From contig CAJLCI010000044.1 in assembly GCA_905205065.1 (NCBI GenBank), positions 1 through 13,267 of the forward strand: a DNA stretch of 13,267 bases, written 5' to 3'. A model generated the notes under the pieces. That model saw only the letters and a program-made list of their open reading frames with translations, did not search any database and was not told where the DNA came from. The stretch is from an uncultured Eubacteriales bacterium (lineage in GTDB: Bacteria > Bacillota > Clostridia > Oscillospirales > CAG-272). Below are positions 7,291 through 13,267 of this stretch, one piece after another. Both the position numbers and the translations under genes were made by a program. Numbering within the stretch: position 1 is the first letter of the stretch; every line of letters begins with the position of its first letter.

Positions 7291-10233
7291 TCAATTTATT
7301 CCGAAATGTACAAAGCTATAACGCTCCTTATATTCCGGACAAAAATCACCCTGCCATTCGCCCTCAAACGAAAACGTATCAGGAGAAACTGCATATGGCT
7401 CCGGATCACTTCTGTGATGCGGTCCCATTAAATTACGCATAGAGTTATAAAGCTTTATCTCGATTTCATTTATCCCCTCGCGCAGGTACGGCAAAAGGTT
7501 TATCTTATTTTTAAACATAAGAAGCCCCGCGTGCTCTCCCCCTACATATACATCTGCAAGAGAATATCTGCCCTGAAGACTGAGAACCGCCGCACCGCCT
7601 CGCTTATATTCATAGTCTGTTTTAACATCTATAAGTCCGCCGTAAAAAGGATATCCGTCACGGACAATATCCGTACAGTCAACACTGTCATTCTGCCCAG
7701 ACAGCCTGAAGCCGCCGTTATAAATCAGGCTTTCGCGCTCTCCGAAAGTGAACTTTTCCGTGTCTGTTATAACTTTGAAATCTCCAAACAGATAAATACT
7801 TTCCACCTCAGTATCAAAGGAAAGACAGTTACGCAGAGACTCAGACACCCCATCAAAAAGAACATGATATACATGCTCGCGCTGAAAATAGTCAAAAGAA
7901 ACTGTGACACTGTTGACTCCGGTATGAATCAGCCTTGTTATATCATATGTACGGAAAGTTCTGTCATAAAAGTAACCGTCGTCTGACGAAACAGCTTCTC
8001 CGTTAATCTCAACCAGACAATTTTTCATCGGCTCAACGGCTGCATGAATTTTCTGAATAGGACCGCATATTTCAAAGTTGTACCGAACCCAAAGCCGTCC
8101 CTCATACCTTGCGCGGTAAAGTTTATCTTTAATACACGGTATCGGAAGACGGATTCCGTAATTTATGCCGTCATAAGAAACCTGAGCACAATCAAGATTA
8201 ATACAGTTTTCCGGTCGGCTGACAAATTTCATCCGTCTCGGAAGCACAATAGTTTCATACTCTTCAGTTTTATACACGTCCGGCGCAGCTCCGCTTTTTT
8301 CAACAAAAACAACCGATTCACATGAGCCAAGATCAAACCTTACGGAAATTTCTCCGTTCTCCGACGTATAAGCGGCACCGCCTTCCTTCAAGTCGTCCAT
8401 ATCAAGCGAAACGACTCCATCGCAGTTTTTTATTCTGAGTTTAATATCCCTTAAAGAATGATCCGAAAGATTTACTATATAAAAAATTCTTCCGAAATCA
8501 GTAATACGCACAGTCATTCTCAAATCCGAGGTATCTCCGCCGCCGGACGAAAGCAAAGCGTCCCGATCTTCACTGATTTCATTAAAAGTACAGTTTGAAC
8601 TGAGAAATGAAAGATCGGCCTTTCTGCCATCTACCGCATATGGACGTCCGTCATACAGGTAAACCCTTCCGCCGAGTGAAATAAATTCGCGAAGCAGCCT
8701 CTCCGTAGACGAATCTATAGTATAAACAAAGGGTAATATAACATATTTATATGCACAACGCCCCACAATAAGACGAACAGAATCGCCTTCTTTTTTTACA
8801 GACGCCAGCCTTGCCATCATTGTTTCGTCTCCGAAATGATAAGGCAGTTGAACTGAAGACAATTTTCCGACCAAATCAGAAAATTTTCCTTCGAGTTCTT
8901 CGATTGAAGCTGCGTCAAGATGACGCTTATACCTCATCCAAGCGCTGTGTATCGGGTGGATAACGAGAGCTGTTGCATATTCCTCGCCAAGTGAAAGAGT
9001 ATAACCGAGGTTATTAAAAAATCTGTCAAAATCCGAAAGATACGGCTGCCACGGATTATGCTCCGAATAGTGTGCAGGATAATCACGCTTGCGCTGACCG
9101 CGCTCAGTATATGAATAAAGATGCTGACACATCATATTCACCCCGCCGGCATACTGCAGTTCAGCTATACGTTTAAGCTCCGAAGGCTTAACATCCCATC
9201 CGCAGCAGGCAAACATCTCCGATATCGCCTTTTTCTTTCCCAGTTGAGCGCAAACCGATCCGAGCTGTTTCGGAGCAATATCGGATGACAGTCCTCTTCC
9301 AAGATAATCTATTCCGGGAATATGCTCATACTCATAAAACGGCATAACGCCTCCGCAGCACCACATCTGACCTGAAAGCGTAGATTCCTCAACCGCATGA
9401 CCGGTTACCCTGCACCCGTTTGCCTCGCACCACTCATAAATTGGTTTTATAAAATTATTTATAAACAAAAGGTGGCACAACCGGTAATAATCATATCGAA
9501 ATTTTTCCGCTCCGTCAAAATCAATAAACATTGCGGGCAATGCAGAATAAATACTGTAGCCATATTCCCTCTCAAAAATTTCCGGAAGTACCTTTGACCA
9601 CGGAACGGCAGTCCGGAAATACTGGGGCTCGTCGGTAAAGAATCCGGGCATTGTCGTACCAAAATCTTCGGGCGCTATTCTTTTTTTATACTCCTCATGA
9701 GTTGCGGCAATAAACTGTGCGGTAACAGAAGCATCCAATGTATCTACATATGAGCTGTCGCGTCTCATATATACAGAATAATATTTCTCTGCACCGCAGC
9801 CGCACTCACACTTGCTGAGCGTATCTCCACTGAGAATATATACGCCGAGAAGAAATTCATCACATTCAGGATACGATTCCGACTCTGCAAGTTCAAGGTA
9901 CTGCGCCTGATTAGCCGTATCATCCAACAGTATTCCTCCGGCAAATCCGCTAGGCCATCCGTTTTCATCGTATGCCCACGCTTCCATACCCTGCTTTTTC
10001 GCCTCGTCAATACACGCCTTTACACAGCTGTGCCATTCATCGCTCAAATATTCAGTCTCAAGTCCGCAGCGTGCATGCATGAAAAAACCATTCATGCCAA
10101 GTTTTTTCATTATTCTTATCTGACGCCGAAGCTCATCCTCGTCAAGACGGTCATTCCAGCTCCAAAACGGAAGACTACCGTGCGTAATCGAATTTTTATC
10201 AATATCTTTTTTCAGCTCTTCAGTCTTATTCAT
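7291..10233 (-). CDS. GH106-like glycoside hydrolase (alpha-L-rhamnosidase type), first of a pair
   Basis: This 980-residue paralogue of the downstream enzyme shares its motif order: LPFWSWNDRL (21-30), DELRRQIRIM (33-42), GMNGFFMHARCGLETEYLS (46-64), AWAYDENGWPSGFAGG (85-100), FTDEP (199-203), TGH (277-279), SEMFACCGW (338-346, Glu339) and KRDYPA (382-387). It lacks roughly 30-40 residues present in the partner between positions 110 and 160. The later region is beta-rich, consistent with sugar-binding sandwich domains. No signal peptide is visible, so it is probably cytoplasmic and acts on imported oligosaccharides. The ATG at 10233 follows GGGAAGTAAAGGG. The promoter at 10576-10604 lies beyond a leader of about 335 bases that contains repeat copy B. 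The two paralogues differ clearly around the active-site motifs (SEMFACCGW against SELYGCTGW), which suggests different linkages or substrates. GH106 assignment is from motif recognition, not a search. Confidence 0.8.
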   Translation of the reverse strand: MNKTEELKKDIDKNSITHGSLPFWSWNDRLDEDELRRQIRIMKKLGMNGFFMHARCGLETEYLSDEWHSCVKACIDEAKKQGMEAWAYDENGWPSGFAGGILLDDTANQAQYLELAESESYPECDEFLLGVYILSGDTLSKCECGCGAEKYYSVYMRRDSSYVDTLDASVTAQFIAATHEEYKKRIAPEDFGTTMPGFFTDEPQYFRTAVPWSKVLPEIFEREYGYSIYSALPAMFIDFDGAEKFRYDYYRLCHLLFINNFIKPIYEWCEANGCRVTGHAVEESTLSGQMWCCGGVMPFYEYEHIPGIDYLGRGLSSDIAPKQLGSVCAQLGKKKAISEMFACCGWDVKPSELKRIAELQYAGGVNMMCQHLYSYTERGQRKRDYPAHYSEHNPWQPYLSDFDRFFNNLGYTLSLGEEYATALVIHPIHSAWMRYKRHLDAASIEELEGKFSDLVGKLSSVQLPYHFGDETMMARLASVKKEGDSVRLIVGRCAYKYVILPFVYTIDSSTERLLREFISLGGRVYLYDGRPYAVDGRKADLSFLSSNCTFNEISEDRDALLSSGGGDTSDLRMTVRITDFGRIFYIVNLSDHSLRDIKLRIKNCDGVVSLDMDDLKEGGAAYTSENGEISVRFDLGSCESVVFVEKSGAAPDVYKTEEYETIVLPRRMKFVSRPENCINLDCAQVSYDGINYGIRLPIPCIKDKLYRARYEGRLWVRYNFEICGPIQKIHAAVEPMKNCLVEINGEAVSSDDGYFYDRTFRTYDITRLIHTGVNSVTVSFDYFQREHVYHVLFDGVSESLRNCLSFDTEVESIYLFGDFKVITDTEKFTFGERESLIYNGGFRLSGQNDSVDCTDIVRDGYPFYGGLIDVKTDYEYKRGGAAVLSLQGRYSLADVYVGGEHAGLLMFKNKINLLPYLREGINEIEIKLYNSMRNLMGPHHRSDPEPYAVSPDTFSFEGEWQGDFCPEYKERYSFVHFGIN

Positions 10234-10270
10234 ATCCCTTTACTTCCCAGATTATCTGAATTTTCAACAA

Positions 10271-10283
10271 GGAGCATAGCTCC
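10271..10283 (-). other. Small hairpin in the glycosidase leader
   Basis: A perfect 5-bp stem with a 3-base loop (GGAGC-ATA-GCTCC as read on the plus strand) lies 38 bases upstream of the first glycosidase start codon, between the repeat array and the ribosome binding site. It is short, and its role is unknown. Confidence 0.3.
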
Positions 10284-10318
10284 ATCATAAGGTACTCCAG
10301 CGACGGATTATACCGCCT

Positions 10319-10561
10319 CCGGAAAAAGTGAGCGGAAACCGCCGCCATATAGGCGAACGCCTTCACACTCGAATGTCTTTATACTCGAATGTCTTTACGC
10401 TTGAATGTCTTTATACTCGAACGTCTTTACACTCGAACGTCTTTACACTTGAACGTCTTTACACTTGAACGTCTTTACACTTGAATGCCTTTACACTCGA
10501 ATGCCTTTACACTCGAATGCCTTGGCGAGGAACGTCTCGCTTTCAATTGTAAAACTACAAT
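10319..10561. repeat. Repeat element copy B: ten 16-bp tandem units in the glycosidase 5' leader
   Basis: Ten uninterrupted 16-base units run from 10366 to 10525, with plus-strand consensus CACTCGAACGTCTTTA. A partial unit GAACGCCTTCA (10355-10365) precedes them, and CGAGGAACGTCTCGC (10526-10540) follows, forming a 5-bp hairpin with its neighbouring G (GCGAG/CTCGC). The lead CCGGAAAAAG (10319-10328) and GAACGCCTT, and the tail CGC-CTTTCAATTGTAA, resemble those of copy A at 3583. A further 6-bp hairpin (ATTGTA/TACAAT) lies at 10546-10561. Both copies have the same orientation. Because the predicted promoter is at 10576-10604 reading leftward, the array should be transcribed as untranslated leader RNA of the glycosidase operon. 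Units differ mainly at three positions, as expected of an old array that expanded locally. Confidence 0.93.
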
Positions 10562-10575
10562 AAATTCCGAATTTA

Positions 10576-10604
10576 ATGGTAGCATAGTTTATGTCTTGAG
10601 TCAA
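10576..10604 (-). promoter_or_regulatory. Promoter of the glycosidase operon
   Basis: The minus strand has TTGACT (10604-10599), a 17-base spacer, then TACCAT (10581-10576) preceded by TGC, an extended -10. The start is predicted near 10569. It follows the lipoprotein terminator and precedes the repeat-bearing leader, so it is the natural promoter for both GH106-like genes. No operator or catabolite-response site is evident to me. Confidence 0.65.
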
Positions 10605-10630
10605 GAGCTTTTATTCAAAATTATATGCTA

Positions 10631-10672
10631 TATTAAATAAGCGGCAGGAAGCCTTACGATACTTCCTGCCGC
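10631..10672 (-). terminator. Strong intrinsic terminator of the lipoprotein gene
   Basis: On the minus strand GCGGCAGGAAG (10672-10662) and CTTCCTGCCGC (10651-10641) form an 11-bp perfect stem with a 10-base loop, followed by TTATTTAATA. It begins 15 bases after the stop codon at 10688. There is no T tract on the plus strand, so it works leftward only. Confidence 0.88.
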
Positions 10673-10687
10673 TCTTCAAACGGAAAA

Positions 10688-11329
10688 TTAACTTATAATT
10701 GGCTGCTGTAACAGGCTCGATTCCTGACCATACTCTTTGCTAATTTCAATTATGATGTTCCACACGGCTATATCGTCGGTGGCTGACTCCGGTACACTCC
10801 GTTTAATGACGGGCTGAATTGAATGCTGTATGCTTCCCATTGACAACGGGCGCAGCAGTACATCTGTAACCTCATGACGAATAGATCCGCTGCCTTCCAT
10901 CAACATCACAAGTATTAAATCATTTGTTTCAAAAAAAGTATCATCATATTCTGAAATCGAATTAAAAAATCCTATTATTTGCCCAGGCGCGGAGTTATCT
11001 ATACTGTCAAGATAATATTGCTCTTTGTTTGCCTCATAATAATCGTTCAGCTCTGCCGTGCTCGTGAGCCATAATGTCTTTGGATATTGCTCGCCGTCCA
11101 CATATCCATTGGTTCTTATATATTTCGCATGAAAATTTAAGAGTTGCAAAAAATCGCAGTCTGTCACAATTTCAGACACTGCAACAGATGCATCTTTTCC
11201 ATCCGCGCTGTCTTCTATATTCTTGTTGCCGTTAATTGGTTCTAAAATCGGAGGAGCAAATTCCGATTGACAGCCAACCGATGCTAACAGGCAGGTTAAT
11301 GCCAAAAAAGTTGCTGCTATATTCTTCAC
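10688..11329 (-). CDS. Putative lipoprotein of unknown function
   Basis: The 213-residue product has a short N-terminus (MKN), a hydrophobic stretch (4-18) and Cys20 in LASVGC. This reads as a lipoprotein signal peptide, although Ser at -3 is not the usual Leu. A low-complexity acidic linker (about 30-50) leads to a globular part. Its most distinctive section is YDDTFFETNDLILVMLMEGS (128-147) running into SGSIRHEVTDV (147-157), followed by a C-terminal AVWNIIIEISKE (188-199). I recall this 'FF-x-N-LI-V-L-EGSGSIRH' pattern from uncharacterised lipoproteins common in Clostridia; no function is known to me. It is probably anchored on the outer face of the membrane. The GTG start at 11329 has GAGG 8 bases upstream. 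It is monocistronic, with its own -10 (11385-11390) and terminator (10631-10672). Confidence 0.75.
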   Translation of the reverse strand: MKNIAATFLALTCLLASVGCQSEFAPPILEPINGNKNIEDSADGKDASVAVSEIVTDCDFLQLLNFHAKYIRTNGYVDGEQYPKTLWLTSTAELNDYYEANKEQYYLDSIDNSAPGQIIGFFNSISEYDDTFFETNDLILVMLMEGSGSIRHEVTDVLLRPLSMGSIQHSIQPVIKRSVPESATDDIAVWNIIIEISKEYGQESSLLQQPIIS

Positions 11330-11384
11330 AGTGAGTACCTCAAATTCAAAAGTGTTAAGTGTCAGACATTGATTTCATGCAAAT

Positions 11385-11390
11385 ATTATA
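11385..11390 (-). promoter_or_regulatory. Possible -10 element of the lipoprotein gene
   Basis: The minus strand reads TGT-TATAAT, an extended -10, 56 bases before the lipoprotein start codon. A recognisable -35 is lacking. Its position just beyond the stop of the CopZ-like gene supports separate expression of the lipoprotein. Confidence 0.5.
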
Positions 11391-11408
11391 ACATGCGATA
11401 CTTCCTAA

Positions 11409-11666
11409 TCAGTGTTTACCAAATGAAAAATGTCCTTTTTTCTCATACGGCTTTACAGAAAATGAAGTAACGTTATATCCGATTTCTCCTATTACCGATT
11501 TAAGCTTATCCTGAGCAATCTCCTCCTCAGATAATATAACAGTCCGGGATTTATCATGAGATGATTCAACCTTTTTAACCTTAAAGTTATTCCGAATTGC
11601 ATCATTTACATGTGCTTCGCACATTCCGCATCTCATACCTTCTACACCTAAAATAATCTCGTACAT
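11409..11666 (-). CDS. Heavy-metal-associated (HMA) domain protein, CopZ-like
   Basis: The 85-residue product is a single ferredoxin-like HMA domain. EGMRCGMCEAHVNDAI (9-24) contains the CxxC copper-binding pair, and IGEIGYNV (58-65) is the usual closing motif. A short basic, His-containing tail ends in KKGHFSFGKH. Such proteins carry Cu(I) in the cytoplasm and hand it to a CopA ATPase. The frame is open to 11741, but the ATG at 11666 is preferred because AAAGGA lies 12 bases upstream and the domain begins at once. It lies 129 bases after the copper ATPase gene in the same direction and is probably cotranscribed with it. The extra Met in CGMC is typical of a gut-clostridial subgroup I recall. 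Metal specificity is inferred from context. Confidence 0.87.
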   Translation of the reverse strand: MYEIILGVEGMRCGMCEAHVNDAIRNNFKVKKVESSHDKSRTVILSEEEIAQDKLKSVIGEIGYNVTSFSVKPYEKKGHFSFGKH

Positions 11667-11795
11667 AATTATAACTATTCCTTTCACAAATACTTTTTTA
11701 TAAATTTTCTGTCTCCGACATATGAAATACATTGTTGCCAAATATCTGAAAATAAAATTTCATAAATAGTAACAAACAGAAAAGTAAGAACTGAT

Positions 11796-13267
11796 TCATC
11801 TTTTAACAGACACAAGCTTATATCCTTCTTTATTAATAGTATCCCGAATAAGCTTATCGGAAACATTCTCCGTAGTCTTTAAAACAGCAATTCCGGTCTC
11901 ATAATCAGCTTCTGCGCTTACAGTTCCGTCAAGAGCCTCAAGCGCCTTTTTTATCCGAGCCTCGCAATGACCGCACATCATTCCCTTGATTTTTAAAGTA
12001 ACCTCATTTACAACGGATTTATTTCCGAGTTCATTCACAACAGACGAACCGTCCGAATTTATCCGGGAGAAACCTGACGAACCGCCGTCCGGAATATCAC
12101 AGGATTTTACTTCGGACAGTTTTTCTTCAGCTTTATGAGAATCATTACTGCCAGCACCTGATTTTTTAGAGTACCGTTTGTCGTGTGAGCTGTCATATAT
12201 TTTAAACAGTCCGAGCCTCAGAGCATTAGCGACGACACAAACACTCGAAAGACTCATTGCAGCCGCTCCGAACATGGGGTTAAGCGTCCAGCCGGTCAGC
12301 GGAATCCATACGCCGGCGGCAAGCGGTATACCAATAACGTTGTAAAAAAATGCCCAGAACAAATTCTCATGGATATTGCGAAGCGTTGCCCGACTAAGTC
12401 TTATTGCAGCCGGAACATCGCTGAGGCGGCTTTTCATAAGCACAACATCCGCAGCATCGATTGCCACATCTGTTCCCGCACCGATGGCTATACCTATATC
12501 AGCCCGTGTAAGCGCGGGGGCATCGTTTATTCCGTCTCCCACCATAGCGGTCCTGGCATTTTTCCGAAGATTGTTTATAACGGCTTCTTTTCCATCCGGC
12601 AAAACTCCTGCAATCACCTCATCGACGCCTGCCTGATCTCCAATCGCCCTTGCTGTTTTCTCATTATCTCCGGTAAGCATAACAACCCGAATTCCCATTC
12701 CGCGAAGCTCTTTTATGGCGGCGGGGCTGTCCTCTTTAATTATGTCCGCAACAGCTATAACACCAAGTAATTCAGTTCCGCGACAGAATAGCAGCGGTGT
12801 TTTTCCGGAATCGGAAAGCCCGTCTGAAATACGACGTATATTGTCTGAAACGGCGGCCGTTTCAGATATAAATCTAAAGCTTCCTCCGGCTATCTCTATG
12901 CCGTCAAGCTTTGCTGTAAGACCATTGCCCGGAAGCGCACGAAAGCCTTCAATTTCCTTAGCAGCAAGTCCGCGTTTTTCGGCTTCGGCAAGGATCGCTT
13001 TTGCCAGTGGGTGCTCACTGCGGCTTTCAAGTGAATAAGCCGCGGTCAGAAGCTCCTCATCCGTTATTCCATCCGCCGGAATAATATCCGTAACACGCGG
13101 TTCTCCGAGAGTTATTGTTCCGGTTTTGTCAAGAGCCACAATTTTTATCCGTCCCGTTTCCTCAAGAGATTCAGCGGTTTTGAAAAGAATTCCGTTTCTT
13201 GCTCCAAGACCGTTTCCAACCATTATTGCGACAGGCGTAGCAAGACCGAGCGCGCACGGACAGCTGA
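11796..13267 (-). CDS. copA: Copper-exporting P1B-type ATPase, C-terminal part (5' end beyond the window)
   Basis: The frame is open through the right edge, so the N-terminus is missing. The first visible residues are SCPCALGLATP, the CPC metal-transport motif of TM6. Numbering from the Met at 13223: DKTGT with phosphorylated Asp (32-36), SEHPLAKAI (69-77), TGDN (184-187), GDGINDAPAL (229-238), then FFYN (292-295) and MSLSSVCVVANALRL (323-337) in the last two helices. These match the P1B-1 Cu(I) signature (YN, M-x-x-SS). The enzyme pumps Cu(I) out of the cytoplasm using ATP. After TM8 comes an unusual polar, Ser-rich linker (about 341-405), then a complete extra HMA domain (406-474) with GMMCGHC (414-420). 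Many CopA proteins have HMA domains only at the N-terminus. The CopZ-like gene follows, and no copper regulator is visible. The copper assignment is strong from CPC plus TM7/8 residues. Confidence 0.93.
   Translation of the reverse strand, partial: SCPCALGLATPVAIMVGNGLGARNGILFKTAESLEETGRIKIVALDKTGTITLGEPRVTDIIPADGITDEELLTAAYSLESRSEHPLAKAILAEAEKRGLAAKEIEGFRALPGNGLTAKLDGIEIAGGSFRFISETAAVSDNIRRISDGLSDSGKTPLLFCRGTELLGVIAVADIIKEDSPAAIKELRGMGIRVVMLTGDNEKTARAIGDQAGVDEVIAGVLPDGKEAVINNLRKNARTAMVGDGINDAPALTRADIGIAIGAGTDVAIDAADVVLMKSRLSDVPAAIRLSRATLRNIHENLFWAFFYNVIGIPLAAGVWIPLTGWTLNPMFGAAAMSLSSVCVVANALRLGLFKIYDSSHDKRYSKKSGAGSNDSHKAEEKLSEVKSCDIPDGGSSGFSRINSDGSSVVNELGNKSVVNEVTLKIKGMMCGHCEARIKKALEALDGTVSAEADYETGIAVLKTTENVSDKLIRDTINKEGYKLVSVKR

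Noticed and set aside
10307..10312. TATAAT on the minus strand between array B and the glycosidase start
   Set aside because: No acceptable -35 is found at 16-18 bases and there is no extended -10. The promoter at 10576-10604 is much better, though this site could still contribute.
10355..10540. Possible CRISPR array
   Set aside because: Units are contiguous 16-mers with no spacers, and no cas genes are present. The same holds for the array at 3663-4017.
11667..11741. Upstream ATG adding 25 residues to the CopZ-like protein
   Set aside because: The extension has no HMA features, while the ATG at 11666 is preceded by AAAGGA at suitable distance and starts the domain directly.

Overview
The window looks like a chromosomal segment of a low-to-moderate GC Bacillota bacterium, probably a gut-type member of class Clostridia (Oscillospirales/Ruminococcaceae-like). 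The evidence is sigma-A style promoters matching TTGACA-17-TATAAT, AAAGGA-type ribosome binding sites, stand-alone PspC and PqqD-like proteins, a GMRCGMC-type CopZ-like protein of the kind common in gut clostridia, and large cytoplasmic GH106-like glycosidases. The assignment is inference. Every gene I accept is on the minus strand, so transcription runs from right to left.

Right to left: (1) 13267-11409 is a copper module: the C-terminal two thirds of a P1B-1 copper ATPase (CPC motif at the window edge, with an extra C-terminal metal-binding domain), then a small CopZ-like protein. (2) 11329-10688 is a short putative lipoprotein of unknown function, closed by a strong intrinsic terminator. 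(3) 10604-4041 is a carbohydrate module: a good promoter, a long 5' leader containing a 16-bp tandem repeat array, then two adjacent paralogous GH106-like (alpha-L-rhamnosidase-type) enzymes of 980 and 1073 residues. (4) 4017-3583 holds a second, longer array of the same 16-bp repeat family, directly after the second glycosidase. (5) 3432-2806 is a flavin reductase. (6) 2797-2007 is a pqqD-like/pspC transcription unit with a consensus promoter, a structured leader and its own terminator. (7) 1992-543 is gpsA, fused in frame to a degenerate glycerol-3-phosphate cytidylyltransferase-like domain. (8) 298-1 is a tRNA-Thr/tRNA-Tyr pair with no spacer, under a perfect consensus promoter.

The copper pair should work together (delivery by the small protein, export by the ATPase). 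The two glycosidases form one operon, have no signal peptides, and probably act on imported rhamnose-containing oligosaccharides; no transporter or regulator is present in the window.

The most unusual points are the two copies of one repeat element, with related flanks and the same orientation, bracketing the glycosidase operon (one copy lies inside its predicted 5' untranslated RNA), and the GpsA fusion whose second domain has lost the HxGH catalytic motif.
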